Virus record (IMG/VR): IMGVR_UViG_3300032050_000111
Location: 1-64,000 of that record
Reading direction: 5' to 3' (one strand)
From: a virus
Length of the DNA: 64,000 nucleotides
The first letter of the stretch is position 1. Each line of letters begins with the position of its first letter. The notes beneath the pieces are model-generated. The model did not search any database. It saw only the letters and a list, made by a program, of their open reading frames with translations, and was not told the origin of the DNA. Of this stretch, positions 6,450 to 13,166 are shown one piece after another. The position numbers were made by a program, and so were the translations under genes.

Positions 6450-7183
6450 GTGTTCTTCCTTCGCAAGGCGTCTTCAAAGGCGCAGATCAGCAAATCTATG
6501 CCCACATTGCCGTTCGCCGTAACGTCAGCCATGATCTGCGACCGCTCTAACAACGTCAGCCCCTGCCACTCGCGGCGGGGTGGGGTGGTGTAGAGGGGTG
6601 TCCCCACTGGCAAATCATCCCAACCAGCCTTCAGCGTAAGACCGTCGTCATCCTTTATTGCCACCGGCTCCTGCTCCTGCTCGCGGCGGGGTGGGTGGGT
6701 GTAGAGGGGAATGCGCCCTTGTGACTCACCCGTGTAGATTTCAGCGTGCCCGTAGTGTCCCAACGTGAGCCCCTGCAAATGGTCAGCATTGACCCACGCC
6801 ACCGGCTCCTGCTCCAGCATCTCCTTGGCTTGCTTCACAGCAGGGCAAGTGTCCTCTTCGTGACACGCAACAAGCTGCTGGGTCAGTTCACGCCACTCGC
6901 CCAGCTTTGCTTCGGCCGCCTTGGCTCGCTCGCACCAGTCGTGCGCCTGTTCCTTGATGATTCGGTGCAGCGTGCATTCCTGCGTCATGGTGTCGTTCAC
7001 CCATCGACAACTACAGGGGCGCCCATTCTCCTGCTCCAGCGCGGCGCGGAGGGCTTCATACGCTCTGTGAATTACAGGCTGCGTAGGGCTATTCCTGCCT
7101 CTCCTTGCTCGCCAATCACCATCAATAAGCGCAAGTGACAACGCCTCCAGCGCCTGCTGCGCGGCTTCGCGTAGATCACTCAT
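6446..7183 (-). CDS. Repeat-bearing early phage protein (EPVAW...PPRREW family)
   Basis: A 245-residue protein. The N-terminus is an alanine-rich helix (AAQQALEALSLAL, YEALRAALEQ). The centre carries modules built as QEPVAW or QEPVAI ... PLYTHPPRRE or PLYTTPPRREW. The C-terminus has WQGLTLLERSQIMAD and ends in a helix. Proteins assembled from the same modules are common in phages and prophages of Burkholderiales, with variable module number and unknown function. It overlaps the upstream gene by 8 bases and is a partial paralogue of it. Confidence 0.65.
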   Translation of the reverse strand: MSDLREAAQQALEALSLALIDGDWRARRGRNSPTQPVIHRAYEALRAALEQENGRPCSCRWVNDTMTQECTLHRIIKEQAHDWCERAKAAEAKLGEWRELTQQLVACHEEDTCPAVKQAKEMLEQEPVAWVNADHLQGLTLGHYGHAEIYTGESQGRIPLYTHPPRREQEQEPVAIKDDDGLTLKAGWDDLPVGTPLYTTPPRREWQGLTLLERSQIMADVTANGNVGIDLLICAFEDALRRKNT

Positions 7184-7550
7184 AGTTCTTCCCCTTCAAT
7201 GCTTGTTCGATAGCGCGGGCCGCGCCTTGCAACGTCGAGTGGTTGTCGCAAATCAAGTCGAAGTCAGCATCCGTCAGCCCTCGCCACTCGCGGCGGGGTG
7301 AGTGGACAAGCATCTTCGTTGCTTCTGCGAGTCGGCCCGGTCCGTTGTGCAACGACAGATAGTCAAGCGCCGCCGATGCACTGCGCCGCGTTACAAGCTC
7401 CTCCTGCTCCTGCACCACCACCGGCTCCATCAGCGCGGCGCGGAGGGCTTCAATAGCGCCGCGAGCCCTCACAGTCGCGCCAAACTGCGCGTAGTGCTCC
7501 AATGCCTCCAGCGCCTGCCGCATCACGGCACGATCATTCATTCCGCCCAT
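7176..7550 (-). CDS. Early phage protein, paralogue of the PPRREW family
   Basis: A 124-residue protein that shares its plan with the next gene: an alanine-rich N-terminal helix (MRQALEALEHYAQFG, IEALRAALMEP), then SPRREWRGLTDADFDLIC and a C-terminal helix. It lacks the PLYTxPP modules. The start at 7550 has GGAG 6 bases upstream; a second in-frame ATG follows three codons later. It overlaps the upstream gene by 13 bases. Function unknown. Confidence 0.65.
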   Translation of the reverse strand: MGGMNDRAVMRQALEALEHYAQFGATVRARGAIEALRAALMEPVVVQEQEELVTRRSASAALDYLSLHNGPGRLAEATKMLVHSPRREWRGLTDADFDLICDNHSTLQGAARAIEQALKGKNYE

Positions 7551-7870
7551 GTCCGACTCCTATAGGTTGCTATCCAGCGCGACTGCTCCAGTCGGCGGGA
7601 CGTTACGAGCACGCCGTCCTGCACCAGCTTGTTCATCAGCCGGCCCGCAGTGCTTTTAGGCACGCCTGTGTCCTCGACAACGTCGGCCACGGTGACATCG
7701 CACCCAGCCTGCATGACGTACTCACGGACCACGGCCTCGGCATCGCCGTAAGACCGGTCGACTTTGAGAGCCTGCACTTGCAGCGGGCGGTGCGCCCGGG
7801 ATGGCAACGATTCTAGCCGACGGTGCGCCTGCTGGGCCTTCGCCGGGTCAGGGATCAGAGGGTCAGTCAT
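7538..7870 (-). CDS. Winged-helix DNA-binding protein
   Basis: A 110-residue protein. The C-terminal half reads VTVADVVEDTGVPKSTAGRLMNKLVQDGVL, a winged helix-turn-helix like those of MarR- or IclR-type regulators, followed by a basic wing (VTSRRLEQSRW). The N-terminal half is basic and probably helical. It may regulate the early region or the host. The ATG at 7870 has an AGGAAGG site; an upstream in-frame ATG at 7897 lies inside the previous gene. Confidence 0.65.
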   Translation of the reverse strand: MTDPLIPDPAKAQQAHRRLESLPSRAHRPLQVQALKVDRSYGDAEAVVREYVMQAGCDVTVADVVEDTGVPKSTAGRLMNKLVQDGVLVTSRRLEQSRWIATYRSRTWAE

Positions 7871-8069
7871 CGCGACCTTCCTCTTTCGTGCGCACATAGG
7901 CGGAGAGCCTCGTGATGGCGGTCTGGTAGTACTTCACCATCTGCTGGCTGTATTCTGTCTGTGATTGGTACACGAGCAGCTGACGCTGCGCGTCTTCAAG
8001 CTGGCGCTGTGCAATGGTCTGCGCCGTCGGCTTGACGAAGAGTGCTTTGATCTGGTTGGGGATCTGCAT
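7863..8069 (-). CDS. Small coiled-coil phage protein
   Basis: A 68-residue protein: MQIPNQIKALFVKPTAQTIA, then QRQLEDAQRQLLVYQSQTEY. It is helical and glutamine-rich, with a likely coiled coil. Similar short proteins are common in phage early regions and have no assigned role. It is the first gene after the 8109-8130 terminator. Confidence 0.65.
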   Translation of the reverse strand: MQIPNQIKALFVKPTAQTIAQRQLEDAQRQLLVYQSQTEYSQQMVKYYQTAITRLSAYVRTKEEGRDD

Positions 8070-8104
8070 GAGAGGCTCCTGTTGTCAAATGGTGAACTGC
8101 GGGC

Positions 8105-8130
8105 AAAAAAAGGGGGCCGTAGCCCCCTTT
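8105..8130 (-). terminator. Rho-independent terminator, leftward
   Basis: AAAGGGGGC (8109-8117) and GCCCCCTTT (8122-8130) pair around a CGTA loop. Read leftward, the stem is followed by a run of seven T. It ends the transcript of the gene at 8144-8413, so genes to its left need read-through or another promoter. Confidence 0.85.
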
Positions 8131-8143
8131 CGACTGGCTACGC

Positions 8144-8413
8144 TCAGGCAGTGCGCCAGACGCGATAGCCGATGGCTCCGTCCTTGGACGCAGCAGCGGT
8201 ACGGTAGCTGCGGTCCTTGTTCTTGCGCTTGTCGGCCATGCAGCTGGACGACACCCGACGCGCGAGCTTGCGCATCTCATCGTCGCGCTGGGCGGCGGGG
8301 ATGCCGTCAGCGAGCGGCACGAAGAACGACTGCCCCGGCTGGAGGCTGTCGAACGGATAGCGCCCGCTACGGGCACGGGCGGGAACGGGGACATCGGTCT
8401 CGATGGCGAACAT
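8144..8413 (-). CDS. Conserved phage protein with FPFDSLQPGQSFFVPL-type motif
   Basis: An 89-residue protein. YPFDSLQPGQSFFVP followed by a basic helix (DDEMRKLARRVSSS) is typical of a widespread small phage family (DUF7303-like) with unknown function. A shorter relative is at 58446-58634. A hairpin lies between it and the upstream DUF932 gene, and a terminator follows it. Confidence 0.7.
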   Translation of the reverse strand: MFAIETDVPVPARARSGRYPFDSLQPGQSFFVPLADGIPAAQRDDEMRKLARRVSSSCMADKRKNKDRSYRTAAASKDGAIGYRVWRTA

Positions 8414-8433
8414 GGTGATTCCTTGTAGTTGAT

Positions 8434-8449
8434 GGGGGCGTTAGCCCCC
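8434..8449. repeat. Junction stem-loop GGGGGC-GTTA-GCCCCC
   Basis: A 6-bp perfect stem in the gap between the DUF932 stop (8460) and the next start (8413). It is one of many gene-junction hairpins in the leftward early region. It has no T-run, so it is more likely an mRNA-end structure than a terminator. Confidence 0.55.
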
Positions 8450-8459
8450 GGGTTGTATC

Positions 8460-9449
8460 TCAGGCAGGCAGCAGGGCAGTCATGGCGTTGAGCGCGCGGT
8501 TCTTGATGTCGGCCCCCTGCCCCCACTGCGCAGCGACAAAGCGATTCTCGTCAGTGCGAGCGCGGGTCCAGTGGTCGACGTACTCAGTGACTGCGTTGAC
8601 GTAACCCCATGCTGTGCCGAAGACGCCGTCGAGTTTAGCACCCTTGCCGTCGCCGTTGAACAGGTCGATGATTTTGTTGTATCCGGCAGACAGTCGGACC
8701 TTGTCATCGCTGGGGCCGTTGCCTAGCAGGACTGCAGTGGTTACGTCGGCAAGCTCTGCGCTCACGGGGACATTGGCAAGGCGCACGATCTGGTGGCGGA
8801 ACGCAGCCCATGCTGCCTCGTTGAGGCCCATGAACTCCTTGACCTGTGAGGGGTCGAAAACGGAACGGTGCGTGACACGCACTGACGGCTTAGCGTCCGC
8901 CATGGCCATCGCCAGCGTGTTTTGGCACACGGTGCGCACTGATGTGCGACGTACCTCAGTGCCCGATGAACCGTCAGCGCTGGTGGAGACCAGCAGAAAG
9001 CCCCCGATGCTGTCCTTGATAGACAGCGGGCTGGCTTCGCCGATCTTGGCAGTCGCCCAGAAGCGCTTGCCTCCGTAGATCGTGCCAGCAGCGGACAACT
9101 CCAGCCCGCCCACCTTGACGATGTCGCGGAAGAACTCCAGCACTTCAGCAGGCTGGACGACCTTGTAGCGGTCACTGACGATGCCCAGCGCTGCCTTGGT
9201 GTCACTGCGGAACAGGACGTGCTGCTCCGGCAGTTCGAGGAAAGCGGACGCGTCGCCGGTACGGTCGACGGCGTAGCGCACCTTCGAGCGCTTGATGCAC
9301 CAGTTCATGCCGGCGGCGACACGCCACGCGTCGATGTCGGTGCCGTTGTCCACGGGGTTGCCAAGGCCGTGCCAGCCTGCGCCGTCTGCGCGCAGATAGG
9401 CGTACTCGATCTGGCCGGTCACGGTGTTGGTGGTGAGTTCGTGAGACAT
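8460..9449 (-). CDS. DUF932 (plasmid-related phage) protein
   Basis: A 329-residue protein of the DUF932 family. Signature stretches are GWHGLGNPV near the start, VLFRSDTKAALGIVSDRYKV, the TVCQNTLAMAM segment and the C-terminal FNGDGKGAKL...TAWGYVNAVTEYVDH. The family occurs in phages and plasmids as an early or accessory protein; biochemical function is not known. It starts after the common GGAGTCTCACC leader. Length is normal for the family. Confidence 0.85.
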   Translation of the reverse strand: MSHELTTNTVTGQIEYAYLRADGAGWHGLGNPVDNGTDIDAWRVAAGMNWCIKRSKVRYAVDRTGDASAFLELPEQHVLFRSDTKAALGIVSDRYKVVQPAEVLEFFRDIVKVGGLELSAAGTIYGGKRFWATAKIGEASPLSIKDSIGGFLLVSTSADGSSGTEVRRTSVRTVCQNTLAMAMADAKPSVRVTHRSVFDPSQVKEFMGLNEAAWAAFRHQIVRLANVPVSAELADVTTAVLLGNGPSDDKVRLSAGYNKIIDLFNGDGKGAKLDGVFGTAWGYVNAVTEYVDHWTRARTDENRFVAAQWGQGADIKNRALNAMTALLPA

Positions 9450-9532
9450 GGTGAGACTCCTAGAGTGGTGGTGAAGTGGGGGACGACGCCCCCGGTGAGA
9501 GAGACTATGGCAGATAGAGAACTGTGTGTCAA

Positions 9533-9820
9533 CTACTGCGGCTTGACACTGGCCGCCCTGTCGAGCATCTCGCGCATGGCCTGCACGGCGCTTACCTTAC
9601 GGTAGGTTGAGCGCATGTTGGCCGTGAAGTGCTCTTCAGTCATGCCTGCGGTGACTGCACAGGATGCTGCGATCCGACTGAGCACGGTGAGTACTGCGGC
9701 GTACATAGACGCTGAGTCTTCAGGCGTGTCTTCGGAGAAAGGCGCGGTGATGATGTCGATGGTGCGGATGATGCCTTCATCCATCGCGCGCATCATGTCG
9801 GTGACTGCTTTGTCTTTCAT
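9533..9820 (-). CDS. Hypothetical helical protein
   Basis: A 95-residue protein, mostly helical with many methionines (MMRAMDEGIIRTIDI, MYAAVLTVLSRIAAS, MREMLDRAAS). No family is recognised. The start carries the GGAGCAACACC leader typical of this region. An 83-base gap to the DUF932 gene holds a GGGGG/CCCCC stem at 9478-9493. Confidence 0.55.
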   Translation of the reverse strand: MKDKAVTDMMRAMDEGIIRTIDIITAPFSEDTPEDSASMYAAVLTVLSRIAASCAVTAGMTEEHFTANMRSTYRKVSAVQAMREMLDRAASVKPQ

Positions 9821-9831
9821 GGTGTTGCTCC

Positions 9832-10296
9832 TCAGAACAGGGCGTCTTCAGCGCCGGGGGTGGTGGTGCGGGTGGGTTTGCTGCGGGGTTTCTCGGGGAA
9901 CGGCCACAGGTTGTCGAGCGCCATGGGTCGAGGCTTCGGCTTGTCGTACTCCTGCGCGAACGCTTGGTGTTCCCTCTTGATGATGTGCTGCGCAATGGCC
10001 AGCAGCGCGTTGTCGAACAGCGCGTCTTCGGTCAACAGCACCGGGTCAGTGTAGCCGGGATCTTCCTTGTGCGCCGGGATCTGGTCATTGTACTCGGCGA
10101 TGAACTTCGAGCGCTTGCTGTCCAGCCTGATGCCGTAGTCGCCCAGCACGAGCAGATCGTTGTGCTCGACGGCATAGGTCAGTTCGATGCTCTCCGGCTC
10201 GACCTTGCGGTAGTACGTCATGAAGAACGGTGCCGTGCGGTCTAGGAACTCGCAGGCGTAGCTGAGGTGCTCAGGGGTGAACTCGTGGCGGGGCAT
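9832..10296 (-). CDS. Hypothetical early protein
   Basis: A 154-residue acidic protein (PRHEFTPEHLSYACEFLD, YRKVEPESIELTYAVEHND, LLVLGDYGIRLDSKR). Mixed alpha/beta; no motif recognised. The ATG at 10296 was chosen because GGAG is 7 bases upstream; the ATG at 10302 would overlap the ribosome site itself. The C-terminal tail is proline-, threonine- and basic-rich. Confidence 0.6.
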   Translation of the reverse strand: MPRHEFTPEHLSYACEFLDRTAPFFMTYYRKVEPESIELTYAVEHNDLLVLGDYGIRLDSKRSKFIAEYNDQIPAHKEDPGYTDPVLLTEDALFDNALLAIAQHIIKREHQAFAQEYDKPKPRPMALDNLWPFPEKPRSKPTRTTTPGAEDALF

Positions 10297-10298
10297 GG

Positions 10299-10595
10299 TC
10301 ATTCTCCTGTGGCTTTGGCGATGGCGGCTTGGGCTTTGGCCAGCGCCGCTTGATGGTCGAGGTCGAGGTCGTCTTCGATTTGTGCGAGCGCCCACTGCAG
10401 GGCTTCGAGCAAGGCGGGCGCACTCGCGATGAGGCGGGCGTTAGCCGCCTGTCTGGGCGTCATATCTCGGTAGCTGGTGATCATGCACACGGCGGTGTCG
10501 TCGTCGCTGTAGATCACGTTGTCCATGATGCACCACGGACCGGGAGTGTGCGTTTGTTTGAGGTTCCACGGGCCGGGCGTGTGCTTGGTCTTCAT
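10299..10595 (-). CDS. HTPGPW-motif phage protein
   Basis: A 98-residue protein opening with KHTPGPWNLKQTHTPGPW, so the HTPGPW motif is present twice. The core ANARLIASAPALLEAL is diagnostic of a large family of small phage proteins (Ea22/ead-related) of unknown function. The C-terminal half is an acidic and alanine-rich helix. The doubled motif looks like an internal duplication of the first 11 codons. Confidence 0.75.
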   Translation of the reverse strand: MKTKHTPGPWNLKQTHTPGPWCIMDNVIYSDDDTAVCMITSYRDMTPRQAANARLIASAPALLEALQWALAQIEDDLDLDHQAALAKAQAAIAKATGE

Positions 10596-10864
10596 GGTGT
10601 AGCGCCTGTTGCTTTGGTGAGTTTGTAAAGGTAGCTAGCTGTTTGTAGACAGTAGCCGTTGTTGTAGAAGTGGTCGGAGTCTTGGTGGATGATCTTCACG
10701 AGGCCCATCTCAACGAGTTGGTGCAGCGCCGTGCGTTCGCGACTGCCGAAAGACATCCGACCGCCGAGAGCGCCTCGGCCGCTGCCCGCCTCGACGGCGG
10801 CAGCGCCGCCGTGAGACCGCGCCCTGTCGATCAGCCTCTGCTGGGTTTTGGTGAGCGTGGTCAT
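10592..10864 (-). CDS. Small protein with possible winged-helix fold
   Basis: A 90-residue protein: TKTQQRLIDRARSHGG, a glycine-rich basic loop, then SRERTALHQLVEMGLVKII and a tail. The helix-turn-helix-wing order suggests DNA binding, but the match is weak. The start at 10864 follows the shared GGAGCTACACC leader; the longer in-frame ORF lies over the upstream gene. It overlaps the next gene by four bases. Confidence 0.55.
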   Translation of the reverse strand: MTTLTKTQQRLIDRARSHGGAAAVEAGSGRGALGGRMSFGSRERTALHQLVEMGLVKIIHQDSDHFYNNGYCLQTASYLYKLTKATGATP

Positions 10865-10877
10865 GGTGTAGCTCCTG

Positions 10878-11108
10878 TTACTCGGCTGCAGATTCTGCGG
10901 ACGAGATGGCGTCTTCGAGGTTGCTGCACGCGTCTTCGAGGTTGCTGACGGCTTGCTCCGCTGCCTCGCCACGCTCGCTGCCCTGCAGGCTCTCGGGCAT
11001 GTTGTCGTAGTACTCCTGCTCTTCATCGCGAGCGGTTTCGAGAATACTGAGCGCCTCTTGCAGCATGCCGATGGCTTTGTTGATCTCGGTGCGACGGTCT
11101 TTGTTCAT
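10878..11108 (-). CDS. Small acidic helical phage protein
   Basis: A 76-residue protein: RRTEINKAIGMLQEALSIL, DEEQEYYDNMPESLQGSERG, then AEQAVSNLEDACSNLEDA. The YYDNMPESLQGSERG block marks a very common phage family predicted to form a helical hairpin; its function is unknown. The end contains a short duplicated NLEDA unit. It begins with the standard junction leader. Confidence 0.75.
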   Translation of the reverse strand: MNKDRRTEINKAIGMLQEALSILETARDEEQEYYDNMPESLQGSERGEAAEQAVSNLEDACSNLEDAISSAESAAE

Positions 11109-11133
11109 GGTGTAGCTCCTAGTGGGGAAAGGT

Positions 11134-11151
11134 GCCGCCCCGAAGGGCGGC
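11134..11151. repeat. Junction stem-loop GCCGCCC-CGAA-GGGCGGC
   Basis: A 7-bp perfect stem between the stop at 11172 and the start at 11108. The same arms recur at 12418-12435 and 12806-12823 with different loops. Confidence 0.6.
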
Positions 11152-11171
11152 GGTTGGTCAGGGTGGTGTGG

Positions 11172-11639
11172 TCAGAGGTTGCGCACAATCGAGCGCAGGG
11201 CTTCGCGGACCTTCTCCTCGAAGGAGTCGCCGTCATCGTGCTGGTCGGACTCGTGGCGCTCCATGATGCGCTCGATCCAACTGTCGATGTCGCTCTCGTC
11301 GTTGTGCTCGCGCTCGTTGCAGTGCATCTCGATGCCGTCCTCGACGGCCTGCTCGGCCACGCTGGCGATGTACGCCTTGAGCGTGTCGATGTCGTTGAGG
11401 ATCGTCTTCTCGGCGGGCTCAGTGGGCGCAGCCGGTGCGTCGAACGCAGGCTGGGAGTTGGCCCAGTCCACGGTGCCGGTCAGCGGCGTCGCTACGCACT
11501 TCTGCTCCAGCACGGCGAGGCGCTCGGACAGCCTGATGATGTACTCCTCCTGCGCATTGATCGTGCGCTGCAGGGGCAGCGTGTACTTCTCGATGGCAGC
11601 GGTGAGGGCGGTGTTGATGATGGTGTTGAGGTCGATCAT
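11172..11639 (-). CDS. Hypothetical acidic protein
   Basis: A 155-residue protein. The N-terminal half is a helix with coiled-coil character (LPLQRTINAQEEYIIRLSER). A proline/alanine linker follows, then an acidic C-terminal half (CNEREHNDESDIDSWIERI, ESDQHDDGDSFEEKV). The very acidic tail recalls DNA-mimic or SSB-like tails, but no family is recognised. It starts after the shared leader and is preceded by a GGGCGC/GCGCCC stem at 11664-11680. Confidence 0.55.
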   Translation of the reverse strand: MIDLNTIINTALTAAIEKYTLPLQRTINAQEEYIIRLSERLAVLEQKCVATPLTGTVDWANSQPAFDAPAAPTEPAEKTILNDIDTLKAYIASVAEQAVEDGIEMHCNEREHNDESDIDSWIERIMERHESDQHDDGDSFEEKVREALRSIVRNL

Positions 11640-11688
11640 GGTGAGACTCCTGTGGTGAGAAGAGGGCGCGGTGTGCGCCCGGTGGTTA

Positions 11689-11709
11689 ACTGTGACAACG
11701 TGTCACAGT
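11689..11709. repeat. GACA-N3-TGTC palindrome, class A (ACTGTGACA-ACG-TGTCACAGT)
   Basis: 9-bp perfect arms with a 3-base spacer. The TGA stop of the gene at 11703-12092 lies inside the right arm. Same class as 13950-13968 and 16786-16804. Confidence 0.75.
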
Positions 11710-12092
11710 CTGAAGTCGCCGTCGAGGATGGTGTCCATCCTGCCTGCTTGTACGAAGAACGCTGCCATGTCTGCACGTTCATACGTAGTGTAGCCTAGCA
11801 GTGTGAGTGCTGCAAGCATGCCTTGCAAGTAGGCTTCGCCCTGTGCTGTGTAGGCTTTGCTTGTGGGCTTGAGCTTGAACTCGCGGGCGCGCATCTTCCA
11901 TACCTCGGCGAGTTTGCGTTCAAGGTCTGGCAGTCGCTGCACTGCGGCAAGCTGGGTGAGTATCGCTTCGTACTGCTGCGCGTGCTCGTTGGGCGCCGTG
12001 GCTTTAAGCTGCCGCTTCACAAGCTCTTGCAGCGTGCTGATGGTCTGCTCGTCAAGCAGGCGCATGTACAGGGTGGTGTTGTCGGTCGTCAT
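11703..12092 (-). CDS. Hypothetical early protein
   Basis: A 129-residue protein, largely helical (LLDEQTISTLQELVKRQL, YEAILTQLAAVQRLPDLERKL), with a short aromatic C-terminal part. No motif is recognised. The ATG at 12092 has a GGGAG site 7 bases before it. The stop codon is formed by the class A palindrome, so gene end and palindrome have travelled together. Confidence 0.55.
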   Translation of the reverse strand: MTTDNTTLYMRLLDEQTISTLQELVKRQLKATAPNEHAQQYEAILTQLAAVQRLPDLERKLAEVWKMRAREFKLKPTSKAYTAQGEAYLQGMLAALTLLGYTTYERADMAAFFVQAGRMDTILDGDFRL

Positions 12093-12094
12093 GG

Positions 12095-12391
12095 TCAAGC
12101 TCCCTTCTTGGTTGCATTACGGTCAAGGAAAATCAGCCAATCTTTTTCGCTCAGGCGACGCACAAAGAGCCTGCGCCCTTTGACAACGCGTGCGTGTGCG
12201 TTGATCGCCTTGATCACAGGCGACTCCACAGCGCCGTTGCTGTTCACCCGATCTTGGGACGGGTCTACGCGTACAATAACGAACGCCTGCGCTTCGAGCA
12301 GCGCGAACATCGCGTCGTTGTCGACTACTTGCTTCGTCGGAGGGTCGATGGGCGTCAACGTGTACGCCCACTCCGGTATGTTGTGCTTCAT
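12095..12391 (-). CDS. Hypothetical early protein
   Basis: A 98-residue protein: WAYTLTPIDPPTKQ, FALLEAQAFVIVRVDPSQDR, HARVVKGRRLFVRRLSEKDW. It is a basic, mixed alpha/beta protein without a recognised motif. It is followed within a few bases by the next gene and preceded by a class C stem-loop (12418-12435). Confidence 0.55.
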   Translation of the reverse strand: MKHNIPEWAYTLTPIDPPTKQVVDNDAMFALLEAQAFVIVRVDPSQDRVNSNGAVESPVIKAINAHARVVKGRRLFVRRLSEKDWLIFLDRNATKKGA

Positions 12392-12417
12392 GGTGATAGC
12401 TCCTGTGGTGAGAGAGT

Positions 12418-12435
12418 GCCGCCCCGGAGGGCGGC
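12418..12435. repeat. Junction stem-loop GCCGCCC-CGGA-GGGCGGC
   Basis: 7-bp arms identical to those at 11134-11151 and 12806-12823. It lies directly between the stop at 12442 and the ribosome site for the next gene. Confidence 0.6.
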
Positions 12436-12441
12436 GGTTGG

Positions 12442-12780
12442 TTAGCTGGCAAAGAGTGCGTCTGGTACTTCGACCTCGTCGCCCAGCTTGCTAGCGACGT
12501 AGCACCGCATGGCTGCGATCAGGGGGGTGTGGCCTTCGTATGCGGGGCCATCTTTGTGCGCCATCCAGCAGTCACGTTCGGGACTTTGCTGGATCGTGAT
12601 CCCCTCCCGCTCGATGAGCGGCCCGCCACGAGGCCAGTCATCCGAGTAGCGCGGACTGGACAAGACACCCCTGTTCAGAAAGTCCTGATACCAACTCTTG
12701 TGCCCGGCTACAGATGCTTCGCATTGGTCTACCGCCCAGTCGAGCGTGGGGCCAATGAGGTCGGTCGTCTTGATCTTCAT
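12442..12780 (-). CDS. DUF2591 phage protein
   Basis: A 112-residue protein. TLDWAVDQCE near the start, PRYSDDWPRGGPLIEREGI in the middle and TPLIAAMRCYVASKLGDEV near the end are the three conserved blocks of DUF2591, a common phage early-region family of unknown function. The start at 12780 follows the shared GGAGTTACATC leader. Length is usual for the family. Confidence 0.85.
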   Translation of the reverse strand: MKIKTTDLIGPTLDWAVDQCEASVAGHKSWYQDFLNRGVLSSPRYSDDWPRGGPLIEREGITIQQSPERDCWMAHKDGPAYEGHTPLIAAMRCYVASKLGDEVEVPDALFAS

Positions 12781-12805
12781 GATGTAACTCCTGTGGTGAG
12801 AGAGT

Positions 12806-12823
12806 GCCGCCCGTGTGGGCGGC
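12806..12823. repeat. Junction stem-loop GCCGCCC-GTGT-GGGCGGC
   Basis: Third copy of the class C arms, between the stop at 12831 and the DUF2591 start. The loop differs from the other copies while the arms are identical. Confidence 0.6.
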
Positions 12824-12830
12824 GGGGTGG

Positions 12831-13097
12831 TTAACGGGTAGCGAGCTTCGCACGAATGCGAGAGACGATCTCGGGGAGTTGGCATTCGTAGGCTTGGAAG
12901 ACGATGCCTCCGCCGAATTGTTTGTTGTGATATCTGCGGCCGCCGAGCGCGTTGGCGGCTTTCACAACGCGTGCGTACCTATCGCTGAGCGTTAGCGTGT
13001 AGTCTGGCGCGGGCTCAAGGTCGAGGAAATGGCACACGTAACGGGGGTTGCCGTTCACGTCACTGTTGATGCGGGTCCAGTCAATATTCGTGGTCAT
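12831..13097 (-). CDS. Hypothetical early protein
   Basis: An 88-residue protein: RYVCHFLDLEPAPDYTLTLS, ARVVKAANALGGRRYHNKQFG, IVFQAYECQLPEIVSRIR. It reads like a small alpha/beta fold found in several phages, without known function. The start at 13097 has the shared leader; an ORF start at 13166 would cover the class B palindrome. Confidence 0.6.
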   Translation of the reverse strand: MTTNIDWTRINSDVNGNPRYVCHFLDLEPAPDYTLTLSDRYARVVKAANALGGRRYHNKQFGGGIVFQAYECQLPEIVSRIRAKLATR

Positions 13098-13120
13098 GCT
13101 GTAACTCCTGTGGTGGAAAG

Positions 13121-13157
13121 CGGGACAACTTGTTACCGGGACAAGATGTCCCGGTAA
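13121..13157. repeat. GACA-N3-TGTC palindromes, class B (TTACCGGGACA-AGA-TGTCCCGGTAA)
   Basis: 11-bp perfect arms at 13133-13143 and 13147-13157. A degraded extra half-site (CGGGACA-ACT-TGT) precedes it at 13121. It lies between the stop at 13167 and the next start at 13097. Confidence 0.75.
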
Positions 13158-13166
13158 TCCCGGCAT

